This document shows, one piece after another, positions 34,465-42,590 of a DNA stretch of 64,000 nucleotides (the first letter of the stretch is position 1; every line of letters begins with the position of its first letter). The notes under the pieces were generated by a model. That model saw only the letters and a program-made list of their open reading frames with translations, did not search any database and had not been told where the DNA came from. The stretch is taken from assembly GCA_035685165.1 (NCBI GenBank), contig DASRBI010000013.1:108948-172947 (forward strand), written 5' to 3'. The position numbers were made by a program, and so were the translations under genes. This stretch comes from DATFDN01 sp035685165 (GTDB taxonomy: Bacteria; Pseudomonadota; Alphaproteobacteria; Acetobacterales; Acetobacteraceae).

Positions 34465-35237
34465 TCGCGGTCTATGTGATCGCGTTTCTGATCGTGGCCC
34501 TGCTGATCCTCTCCATCCGCATCGCCGCCGAGTGGCAGCGTGCGGTGGTGCTGCGGCTCGGCCGCCTGCACCGCACCAAGGGGCCGGGACTCTACCTGAT
34601 GCTGCCGGCGATCGACCGTATCGCGCAGGTGATCGACCTGCGGATCCAGACCAGCACCATCAGCGCCGAGCAGGCGCTGACACGCGATACCGTGGCCGTC
34701 GGGGTGGATGCCATCGTCTTTTGGCAGGTCGCCGACGCCACCGTCGCCGCCGTCCGAATCGCCAATTACCGCGAGGCGATCGAGCGGGTGGCGCAAACCA
34801 GCCTGCGCGAGATGATCGGCGCCTCCGAGCTCGGCCGCCTGCTGTCGGATCGCCGCGCCGCCGACGCCGAGCTGCGCGACACCATCGCCGCCAAAACCGA
34901 AAGCTGGGGGATGCGCGTGCTCAGCGTGGAAATCCGCGATGTCGCGATCCCGCGCGAGTTGCAGGACGCGATGAGCCGCCAGGCGCAGGCGGAGCGGGAG
35001 AAGACCGCTCGCGTGACGCTCGCCTCCGCCGAGCAGGCGATCGCCGAGCAAGTGCTGCAAGCCGCCCGCATCTACGCCACCGACCCCGTGGCGCTCGCGC
35101 TCCGGCAGATGAACCTGCTCTACGAGATGAACAAGGAGCGCGGTGTCACAGTGCTGATCCCGACCGAGATGGCGGCAAGCCTCGGCGGCGCGCTTGCGCT
35201 CTGGCGATCGGTCCAGCCGCCAACGCCGGCGGAATGA
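34461..35237 (+). CDS. slipin (stomatin-like SPFH-domain membrane protein)
   Basis: The product is 258 residues. One N-terminal membrane helix (IAVYVIAFLIVALLILSIRIA) is followed by an SPFH/band 7 domain: EWQRAVVLRLGRLHRTKGPGLYLMLPAIDRI, VDLRIQTSTISAEQALTRD, and SVEIRDVAIPRELQDAMSRQAQAEREKTAR near the end. Slipins form oligomers on the inner membrane and are linked to membrane domain organisation and protease control. Most slipin genes sit next to an NfeD gene, but none is here. The start overlaps the upstream stop by 4 bases and the stop overlaps the next start by 4 bases, so translation is coupled across the trio. Confidence 0.95.
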   Translation: MIAVYVIAFLIVALLILSIRIAAEWQRAVVLRLGRLHRTKGPGLYLMLPAIDRIAQVIDLRIQTSTISAEQALTRDTVAVGVDAIVFWQVADATVAAVRIANYREAIERVAQTSLREMIGASELGRLLSDRRAADAELRDTIAAKTESWGMRVLSVEIRDVAIPRELQDAMSRQAQAEREKTARVTLASAEQAIAEQVLQAARIYATDPVALALRQMNLLYEMNKERGVTVLIPTEMAASLGGALALWRSVQPPTPAE

Positions 35238-35782
35238 CGGACCCGCGCGAACGCGCGGCGGCGACGAACGGCTGGGCCTTTCTGCACCGCGCCCGCCGCC
35301 CCCGCCCCTATGACTGGCGTTCGCTGATCGCCTGGTCGGCCGCCGAGCCCGCTTCGTTTTCGGAGGCGGTCCGCGACTTCGCCGGCCCGGGCGACCCCGC
35401 TTTGCTGGCCCGCACCCTCCTGCACGCCGATCTCCGTCCCGATGACCAGGTGCTGCTGGGGGCCGACTGGCCGCACCCCGCGCTGCTCGGCACCCGCTTC
35501 TGCCGCACCGCGCATGCCGACCCGCTGGCGGAAGCCGCCGAAGCCGGCGCGACCGTGCTCGTCGTCCCGGCCGCCGCCCTGCCGCCCGGCTTCTCGCCGC
35601 CGACCCGGCTTCGTCTCGTCCTATGCCTCGGGGGCCCGCCCCCCATCCGGGAACAGGCCCGTCTTTCCGGCCACGGCCTCGTTCTGCTCGCGCAGGACGG
35701 GCCGCTCATGTGGGGCAATCCGCTCGACCCCGCCCCTGCCCCGCCCATCGCCCCGCTCCGGTTCTTTCATCCGCCGGATTGA
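35234..35782 (+). CDS. unknown protein coupled to slipin
   Basis: The product is 182 residues and belongs to no family I recognise with confidence. It has no signal peptide or membrane helix. It is rich in Pro, Ala and Leu and contains PDDQVLLGADWPHPALLG, AGATVLVVPAAALPPGF, RLRLVLCLGGPPP and a final WGNPLDP. These bring to mind the core of AMP-dependent acyl-CoA synthetases, which have a similar strand/loop order, but the adenylation motifs (YTSGTTG type) are missing. It could be a shrunken relative or an independent protein. The ATGA overlap with the slipin stop argues it works with that protein. It is cytoplasmic by appearance. Confidence 0.6.
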   Translation: MTDPRERAAATNGWAFLHRARRPRPYDWRSLIAWSAAEPASFSEAVRDFAGPGDPALLARTLLHADLRPDDQVLLGADWPHPALLGTRFCRTAHADPLAEAAEAGATVLVVPAAALPPGFSPPTRLRLVLCLGGPPPIREQARLSGHGLVLLAQDGPLMWGNPLDPAPAPPIAPLRFFHPPD

Positions 35783-35857
35783 TCCTCGGCCTGCGCTGGC
35801 GCGGTGCAGCATCCGCCCGTATATGCTGCCGCCTGCAGCCCGGGCCGACGCTTCGCG

Positions 35858-37765
35858 ATGATCACCACCTTCCGCCGCTATCTCGAAACCTGGCCGGTGC
35901 GCCTCTTTTTCGGGCTGATGGTGGTCGCTTTCGTGGTCTGGGGCGTGGGCGATGTCGTGCGCCTGATCGGTCACCAGACCTGGGTCGCCAAGGCGGGCGG
36001 CGAGACCATCGAACCGCAGCAGTTCCAGCCGCAGTTCCAGCGGGCGCTCGCGCAGATGCAGCGGCAGTTGCCGCCCGGGCAGGACATGACCCAGGCGCAG
36101 CGCCAGCAGGCGGCGCAACTCGCGCTCCAGCAGATGGTCGGCAATCTTGCCGTGGCCCAGGAGGAGCGCCGGCTCAGGATCGTCGTGCCGGACGCGGCGG
36201 TGCGGCAGGCGGTGTTCGCCATGCCGGCCTTCCACGGCGCCTCGGGCCAGTTCGACCGCAACCTGCTCGATGCCGTGCTGCGGCAGAACAACATGAACGA
36301 GGGCGAGTTCCTGTCGATCGTCCGCGCCGACATCGCGCGCGGCGAGCTGATTGACGCCGTCACCGCCGGTGCGGCCGCGCCCGGCGCGCTGGTCGATGCG
36401 ATATTCGCCGCCGAAGCCGAGCAGCGTTCGGCGGCGATCATCGAACTTCCCTTCGCCGCCGCGCCCGAGCCGCCCGCCCCTACCGAGGCCGAGTTGCGCC
36501 GCTTCTACGATAACCACCCCGAGGACTACCGCATTCCCGAGTTCCGCCGCATCAAGGCGGTGATCCTGTCGCCAGAAACCATCGCCAAGGGCATCGACGT
36601 CAGCGACGCCGACCTGCGCGCCTGGTACGACAGCCACCGCGCGCAATTCGTCACGCCGCCCACGCGCTCCGTCCAGATCGCCATTGTCCCCGACCAGGCG
36701 AAGGCCGAGGCACTGGCGGCGCAATGGAAATCCGGCGCAAGCTGGGACGAGATTCAGAAGGCGGCGCAGGCGGACGGCGGCTCCGCCGTCGCGCTCGACA
36801 AGACCACCGAGGCGCAGGTGCCCGACGCCGAACTGGCCAAGGCCGCCTTCGCGGCGCCGGCCGATCAGGTCGAAGGGCCGGTGAAGGCCGCGCTCGGCTT
36901 CGCCGTGCTGCGCGTGAGCGCGATCGAGCCGGGCAGCGAACGCAGCTTCGATCAGGTGAAGGATGAGGTGCGTAAGCGCCTCGTTGCCGATCAAGCCGCC
37001 GCCCAGCTCTACGATCGCGCCAACAAGGTGGACGACATCCTCGGCACCGGCGCCGGGCTCGATCACCTGCCGAACGATCTCGGCCTGGTCGGCGTCAGCG
37101 GCACGCTCGATGCGGCCGGCAACACGGCCGACGGCAAGCCGGCGCCGATCCCCGGACCGGAGGAGCTTCGCAAGGCGATTATTGCCGCCGCCTTCAACCG
37201 CCAGCCGGGACCGCCCTCGCAGCTGACCGAGGTGCAGACGCCTTCCACCGGAGGGTCGGCGTTTTACGCGGTCGAGGTGGATGAGATCATGCCCGCCTCG
37301 CGCGAGCCGTTCGACAAGGTGGCCGAAAAGGTAAAGGCCGACTGGACCGAGGCCGCCCGGCGGCACGCGCAGGAGAGCGCGGCGGCCGCCATGCTCACCT
37401 CGCTCAAGGGGGGCGAGAGCATGGCCGACGCCGCCGCCAAGGCGGGCCTCACCGTCCGCACCACGCCGCTCATCACCCGCGACAGCACCGACCAAGCGGT
37501 GCCGCCCGAACTCCGCCAAGTGCTGTTCGGGCTGAAGCCGGGGGAGCCGACGATGGTAGAGACGAAGGACGGTTTCCTCGTCGCCGAGGCGGACAAGATC
37601 GTGGTTCCCGATCCGAAATCCAAGCCCGAGCGGTTCGCGGCTGTGCGTGACGCGCTGACCCGCTCGGATGCGTCGGACATCGCCACCATCTTCACCGATG
37701 CGCTGCGCGCGCGCGCCAACCCGCGCATCAACCAACCCGTGTTCGATAGTTTCTTACAGCAATGA
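35858..37765 (+). CDS. PpiD-like periplasmic folding factor (SurA N-terminal and parvulin-type domains)
   Basis: The product is 635 residues. A single N-terminal anchor helix (PVRLFFGLMVVAFVVWGVGD, about 14-33) precedes a SurA_N-like chaperone region (GGETIEPQQFQPQFQRALAQMQRQL ... LALQQMVGNLAVAQEERRL). A parvulin-like domain lies around residues 260-350 (ADLRAWYDSHRAQFVTPPTRSVQI, then PVKAALGFAVLRVSAIEPG), and another chaperone segment follows. The protein should be anchored in the inner membrane and act on proteins emerging from Sec. The start at 35858 follows the usual PpiD layout. Its stop overlaps the trpE start (ATGA); ppiD-trpE pairing is common in alphaproteobacteria. Confidence 0.92.
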   Translation: MITTFRRYLETWPVRLFFGLMVVAFVVWGVGDVVRLIGHQTWVAKAGGETIEPQQFQPQFQRALAQMQRQLPPGQDMTQAQRQQAAQLALQQMVGNLAVAQEERRLRIVVPDAAVRQAVFAMPAFHGASGQFDRNLLDAVLRQNNMNEGEFLSIVRADIARGELIDAVTAGAAAPGALVDAIFAAEAEQRSAAIIELPFAAAPEPPAPTEAELRRFYDNHPEDYRIPEFRRIKAVILSPETIAKGIDVSDADLRAWYDSHRAQFVTPPTRSVQIAIVPDQAKAEALAAQWKSGASWDEIQKAAQADGGSAVALDKTTEAQVPDAELAKAAFAAPADQVEGPVKAALGFAVLRVSAIEPGSERSFDQVKDEVRKRLVADQAAAQLYDRANKVDDILGTGAGLDHLPNDLGLVGVSGTLDAAGNTADGKPAPIPGPEELRKAIIAAAFNRQPGPPSQLTEVQTPSTGGSAFYAVEVDEIMPASREPFDKVAEKVKADWTEAARRHAQESAAAAMLTSLKGGESMADAAAKAGLTVRTTPLITRDSTDQAVPPELRQVLFGLKPGEPTMVETKDGFLVAEADKIVVPDPKSKPERFAAVRDALTRSDASDIATIFTDALRARANPRINQPVFDSFLQQ

Positions 37766-39270
37766 GCGATCCGTCCGCCGCCGGCTACGCCGCATTCCGC
37801 GACGCCTACGATAGCGGGCGCGGCTGGATCGTCGCCCGCCGCCTCGTGGCCGACCTGGAAACCCCGGTCGCCGCCTATCTTAAGCTCGCGCACGGCCGTC
37901 CCAACTCGTTCCTGCTGGAAAGCGTGGAAGGCGGTGCCGCGCGCGGGCGCTACTCGATCATCGGCATGGAGCCGGACCTGATCTGGCGCTGCCGCGGCGG
38001 CAAGGCCGAGGTCAACCGCCATGCCCGTGCCGCACCCCACGCCTTCGCGCAGGAGCCCGGCCCGGCGCTGGAGAGCCTGCGCGCCGCCATCGCCGCCGCC
38101 CGCATCGACCTCCCGCCCGATCTGCCGCCGATGACCGGGGGGCTGGTTGGCTATCTCGGCTATGACATGGTGCGTCTCGTTGAGCGTCTGCCGAACGCGC
38201 CGCCCGATGACGTGGGCATCCCCGACGCGTTGCTCGTTCGCCCGACGCTGTTCGCCATTTTCGACAACGTCAACGACGAACTGACGCTCGCCGCGCCGGT
38301 TTATCCCGATCCGGCGCTGCGTCCCGCCCGTGCCTGGGAGGCCGCGCTCGCGCGTCTCGACGAGGCTGGCGCGGCGCTCGAGCGACCGTTGCCCCATCCG
38401 GCGCCGCCCGTGTCGCTCCCAGCCCCGCCGGCGCCTGTCTCCAGCATCGCCGAAGCGGATTTTCTCGATCGCGTCGCGCGCTGCAAGGAATACATCGCCG
38501 CCGGGGACGCGTTTCAGATCGTCATCAGCCAGCGGTTCGCGACCCCCTTCGCGCTGCCGCCGTTCGCGCTCTACCGCTCGCTCCGCCGCATCAATCCCGC
38601 GCCGTTCCTGTTCCACCTCGATTTCGGCGGTTTTGCCGTGGTGGGTTCCTCGCCGGAAATCCTGGTCCGCCTGCGCGACGGCATCGTGACGTTGCGCCCG
38701 CTCGCCGGCACGCGCCGCCGCGGCACCACATACGAGGAAGATCAGGCGCTGGAAGCGGAACTGCTCGCCGACCCGAAGGAGCGGGCCGAGCACCTGATGC
38801 TGCTCGACCTCGGCCGCAACGACGTCGGCCGGGTGGCTGAGATCGGCAGCGTGCGCGTGACCGAGAGCTTCGTCGTGGAACGCTTCAGCCATGTCATGCA
38901 CATCAGCTCCAACGTGGAGGGCCGGCTGCGCCCGGGGCTCGACGCGCTCAATGCGCTGATGGCGGGCTTCCCGGCCGGCACGCTGTCCGGCGCGCCCAAG
39001 GTGCGGGCGATGCAGATCATCGACGAGATGGAGCCGGTGCGGCGCGGCATCTATGCCGGATGTATCGGCTATTTCGCCGCCAACGGCACGATGGACACCT
39101 GCATCGGCCTTCGCACCGCCTTGGTGAAGGACGGCACGATGTATGTGCAGGCCGGGGCGGGGATCGTTGCCGATTCCGATCCCGAGTCGGAACATGAGGA
39201 GTGCCGGCAAAAGGCGCGCGCGCTGTTCCGCGCGGCCGAGGAAGCGGTGCGCTTCGCCGCCGGCGGCTGA
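37762..39270 (+). CDS. trpE: anthranilate synthase component I
   Basis: The product is 502 residues. It makes anthranilate from chorismate using ammonia supplied by TrpG, the first step of tryptophan synthesis. Chorismate-enzyme motifs are present: FQIVISQRF, RINPAPFLFHLDFGGFAVVGSSPEILVRL, PLAGTRRRG, DLGRNDVGRV, FSHVMHISSNVEG, and the C-terminal GTLSGAPKVRAMQIIDEME and GIVADSDPESEHEEC. The N-terminal LLESVEGG segment matches the tryptophan feedback site. The start overlaps ppiD, so no leader peptide or attenuator can sit directly before it. trpG, trpD and trpC, which often follow in relatives, do not. Confidence 0.97.
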   Translation: MSDPSAAGYAAFRDAYDSGRGWIVARRLVADLETPVAAYLKLAHGRPNSFLLESVEGGAARGRYSIIGMEPDLIWRCRGGKAEVNRHARAAPHAFAQEPGPALESLRAAIAAARIDLPPDLPPMTGGLVGYLGYDMVRLVERLPNAPPDDVGIPDALLVRPTLFAIFDNVNDELTLAAPVYPDPALRPARAWEAALARLDEAGAALERPLPHPAPPVSLPAPPAPVSSIAEADFLDRVARCKEYIAAGDAFQIVISQRFATPFALPPFALYRSLRRINPAPFLFHLDFGGFAVVGSSPEILVRLRDGIVTLRPLAGTRRRGTTYEEDQALEAELLADPKERAEHLMLLDLGRNDVGRVAEIGSVRVTESFVVERFSHVMHISSNVEGRLRPGLDALNALMAGFPAGTLSGAPKVRAMQIIDEMEPVRRGIYAGCIGYFAANGTMDTCIGLRTALVKDGTMYVQAGAGIVADSDPESEHEECRQKARALFRAAEEAVRFAAGG

Positions 39271-39383
39271 ATCCGTCCCGCGGCCCGCCGCCTTTTGGTT
39301 GCGGTGCTCGGGCGCAGGTCCTAGGTTTTGCCGCCCCCGGGATCGCTGCCGCTGCGGCGCCGTCGTTTGTCGGAAGTCCATTT

Positions 39384-42300
39384 ATGCGCGCCAAGCCGAC
39401 GCATTCCGCCGCCAGCGCGGTGCCCAAGAAGCAGACGTTCGGTTTCGTCGACGGGTTCATTGGGACAAGCGTGCGCGGGTGGGCGGTCTCCGGCAGCGGC
39501 TTGCCGGTGACGATCACGGTGCGCGACGCGCACGGGCGCACAGTTGCAAAAGGCACTACAGGCGAGCACCGCCCCGATGTGGCCCGCTTGGGCCATCCGG
39601 AGGACTGCGGCTTTCTCATTCCGATCCGCCGGCTTCGCGCGTCCAGCATCCTTCATGTTTTCGCCGGCGATCGGGAAGCCACCGGCTCGCCGGTGGCATT
39701 CGGGCCGGGCAATTATGACGGGGCGCTCTCGGTTGACGATGGCGTCGCGAGCGGTTGGATTTCCGAACGCTCGGAGCGGTTCGCCGGCGCGCTGATCGAA
39801 CTTAAGGACCAGGACGGCAATCTGCTCGGCGCCTGTGAGGCGGGATGCAAGCCGGAAGCCGGCGGTCCGCTCGCGGTCCAGGCCCGCTTCTCGACTCCGC
39901 TCGCCTATCCCGCCTACGGCCGCGACGACCTGATCGTGCGCGCCTACGCGGGCGGCATGCGGTTTGCCGAGGTCCACACCGCGCTGCGCCTCGACGGCTA
40001 TCTCGATCTTCTCACCGCTGAGCAGGCGGGCGGTTGGCTGATCTGCCCCGAAGCCCCGCTCGTTCCGCTCGAGATCGAGGTGTTCCGCGACAATACGCGG
40101 ATCGGCGCCGGGCGATGCCAGCTGCCGCGCGAGGACGTGCGGGACCGCTACCCGCGCAACTGGCGGGTCGGCTTCCACATTCCGTTTGCGCCGCCACCGC
40201 CGGGGGCGGCGCCCGACGCGCCGCACGTCTATTCCTTCCGCCTCGCCGGCACCGGCGTCGAGCTGTTCGAGGGGCCGTTCGTCATCGAGGAGCGCGACTG
40301 GGCGGTCGCTGCGGCACGCCGGATCGGCCGCTGGGGACGGCGCGAAGCCGCTCTCAATGAGCTCGACCGCGCCGTGCTGGATCGCGCGCTCGCCGGCTTT
40401 CTCGCTCAGCGGCGGCTCAGCGCCGAGCGTCCGCGCCGCCCGCTTGCGACCGTTGCCGGCGAACTCCAGGCCGGCCGGCGCCGGCTCAACATCGTCATCC
40501 CTGTCTATCGCGATCGCGCCCTGACGCAGATCTGCATCGAAAGCGTTCTCGCCACCCGCGATCCCACGACCGATGCGGTGATCCTGGTCAACGACTGCTC
40601 GCCCGACCCCGGCATGGCCGAGATGCTCGCCGCCTTCGCCGCCGCGCCGGATGTCTATGTCCTGACAAACGCCGAGAATCGCGGCTTCGTTCACAGCGCC
40701 AATCGCGGCATGGCGTTCTGCCGGCGCGGCGACGTGCTGCTGCTCAATTCCGACACGCGCGTCTTTCCCGGCGTGATCGACGAGCTGTGCGCCGTGGCGC
40801 GCAGCTCGGCCGATATCGGCACCGTCACCGCATTGTCGAACAACGCGACCATCTTCTCTTACCCGCATCCCGATCTGCCGCATGGCGAGCTTGCGGACAT
40901 GAGCTGGCCGCGCATCGCGCAGCACGCGCTGGAGGCCAATCGGGGTGCGGTCTTCGACGTGCCGACCGGCCATGGATTCTGCATGCTGATCCGCCGCGAG
41001 GTGCTGGGGCGGATCGGCCTGTTCGACGAGGGTTTCGGCCGGGGCTATGGCGAGGAGAACGATTTCTGTCAGCGCGCCGCCGATCTCGGCTACCGCAACG
41101 TTGCCGCTGCGGGGGCCTTCGTCGAGCACCGCGAGAGCGTCTCCTTCGCCGAGGAACGCCATGAGCTGATCGCGCGGAATCTTCGCCGACTCGGCGGCGT
41201 CTATCCGGAATATGCCGCCGCTATTTCGGCCTTCGAGCGGGGCGAGGGGCTGCGCCGCGCACGCTGGCCGATCGATGCCGCCCGGCTGCGTGCGGCAAGC
41301 GCCAAGGGGGCGGAGTTCGCGCTTGTCATCACCAACTGGCTAGCAGGCGGCGCGCGCAAGGCGCTGCAGGATTTTGAATCGGTGATCGGCTACGGCCCCG
41401 CGCGGCGGCTGCGGCTGACCGTACGCCAGCACGGGCTGATGGAGCTGGAGTCGAGCGATCCGCTGCTGCGCGCCGTGTTCGGCGCCGGCGAATGCGAGGA
41501 GCTGTTCGACCTGCTAGGGGCGGCGCGCATCTCACGCGTGCTCATTCATCAGGTTCTCGGCTTCCCGCCCGACTTCGCCGACCATCTCGGCCGCTGGGTG
41601 CGCGGCCGGCAGGCGATTTACTACGCGCATGATTATTACCCGCTGTGTCCGCGCGTGACGCTGATCGACGCCGCCGGCACGTTCTGCCGGCTTGCCGCGC
41701 CCGACGTCTGCACGCGCTGCGTGGCCGCGGCCGGCCCGCATGAGGCCGCGCGCCTGCCGCTCTCGGAGATCGCCACGCATCGCGCGCGCATGGGCCGGCT
41801 GCTTGATGCGGTGAGCCAGGTCGTCGTCCCCTCCGAGAGCGCCGCCGCCTATTACCGCCAGGCGTGGCCCGAGCTCGCCATCGTCGTCGCGCCGCATCCG
41901 GAGCCGGCGCCGGCACAAGCGCCCGTGCGCCGCCCGATGCGGCTGCCGGGCGAGCCCGACGAGGTGGTGCTGCTTGGGGCCATCGGTCCGCACAAGGGCA
42001 GCGCCAAGCTGCTGGAGCTCGCGCGCCGGGCGCGGCTGTCGCATCCCGATCTCCGTTTTCGGGTGATCGGTTACACCGATATCGACGCCGACCTGCGCGC
42101 GCTCGGGAACGTGGTGATTACGGGCAGTTTCGAACCCGGCGAGCTGCCGCGCCTCGCAGCCGAAGGCAGCGGCTGGATTGCGCTCTTCCTGCACCTCTGG
42201 CCGGAGACCTGGTCCTACACCTTGAGCGAGGCGGCCGGGCTCGGCCTCGTGCCGCTGGTGTCGGATCTCGGCGCTCCGGCCGAGCGGGTGCGCCAGGCCG

Positions 42301-42590
42301 GCGTCGGCCGCGTGTTTCCCTTTCCGATCGACCCGGCTTCGGTGCTGGCCGAAATCACCGCCATGCTCGCCGATGGCCCGCCAACGGACGTCCGTGCGGC
42401 GGCGTTCGTGCGGCCGGACGCGGCTTCGATCCACCGCAAGCTGCTCGGACTGGCCGACCCGCCGCCGCCCTCGACCGAACCCCTGCGGCGCCGGAAGCTT
42501 CGATCGCGGGCGGCCGAGGGAAGCTCGGCCCCGCAGCCTGCTCAGACCACGCCGGCCGCTCGGAACGCGGCGATCTCGGCCGCCGAATAG
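39384..42590 (+). CDS. two-headed glycosyltransferase (GT2 plus GT4-like) with three N-terminal beta modules
   Basis: The product is 1068 residues. Residues ~20-290 hold three related beta-rich modules of about 90 residues, each with a G-x-V/L-D ... GW ... V-x-x-D-x-x-G ... R-x-DV ... GF pattern. A GT2 (GT-A) domain follows from about residue 370 (RRLNIVIPVYRDRALTQICIESVL), with NDCSPD, NRGFVHSANRGMAF and the metal site NSDTRV, plus FGRGYGEENDFCQRA. From about residue 630 there is a GT4-like (GT-B) part with FALVITNWLAGGARKALQDF, YYAHDYYPLCPRVTLID and a C-terminal SYTLSEAAGLGLVPLVSDLGAP. It likely adds two sugars to a surface glycan. The 3' end overlaps the convergent CoA-transferase gene by 49 bases. 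Confidence 0.88.
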   Translation: MRAKPTHSAASAVPKKQTFGFVDGFIGTSVRGWAVSGSGLPVTITVRDAHGRTVAKGTTGEHRPDVARLGHPEDCGFLIPIRRLRASSILHVFAGDREATGSPVAFGPGNYDGALSVDDGVASGWISERSERFAGALIELKDQDGNLLGACEAGCKPEAGGPLAVQARFSTPLAYPAYGRDDLIVRAYAGGMRFAEVHTALRLDGYLDLLTAEQAGGWLICPEAPLVPLEIEVFRDNTRIGAGRCQLPREDVRDRYPRNWRVGFHIPFAPPPPGAAPDAPHVYSFRLAGTGVELFEGPFVIEERDWAVAAARRIGRWGRREAALNELDRAVLDRALAGFLAQRRLSAERPRRPLATVAGELQAGRRRLNIVIPVYRDRALTQICIESVLATRDPTTDAVILVNDCSPDPGMAEMLAAFAAAPDVYVLTNAENRGFVHSANRGMAFCRRGDVLLLNSDTRVFPGVIDELCAVARSSADIGTVTALSNNATIFSYPHPDLPHGELADMSWPRIAQHALEANRGAVFDVPTGHGFCMLIRREVLGRIGLFDEGFGRGYGEENDFCQRAADLGYRNVAAAGAFVEHRESVSFAEERHELIARNLRRLGGVYPEYAAAISAFERGEGLRRARWPIDAARLRAASAKGAEFALVITNWLAGGARKALQDFESVIGYGPARRLRLTVRQHGLMELESSDPLLRAVFGAGECEELFDLLGAARISRVLIHQVLGFPPDFADHLGRWVRGRQAIYYAHDYYPLCPRVTLIDAAGTFCRLAAPDVCTRCVAAAGPHEAARLPLSEIATHRARMGRLLDAVSQVVVPSESAAAYYRQAWPELAIVVAPHPEPAPAQAPVRRPMRLPGEPDEVVLLGAIGPHKGSAKLLELARRARLSHPDLRFRVIGYTDIDADLRALGNVVITGSFEPGELPRLAAEGSGWIALFLHLWPETWSYTLSEAAGLGLVPLVSDLGAPAERVRQAGVGRVFPFPIDPASVLAEITAMLADGPPTDVRAAAFVRPDAASIHRKLLGLADPPPPSTEPLRRRKLRSRAAEGSSAPQPAQTTPAARNAAISAAE

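Noticed and set aside
39299..39327. TTGCGG and TAGGTT spaced 17 bases before the large glycosyltransferase gene
   Set aside because: Each box matches only three of six consensus bases, which is expected often by chance.
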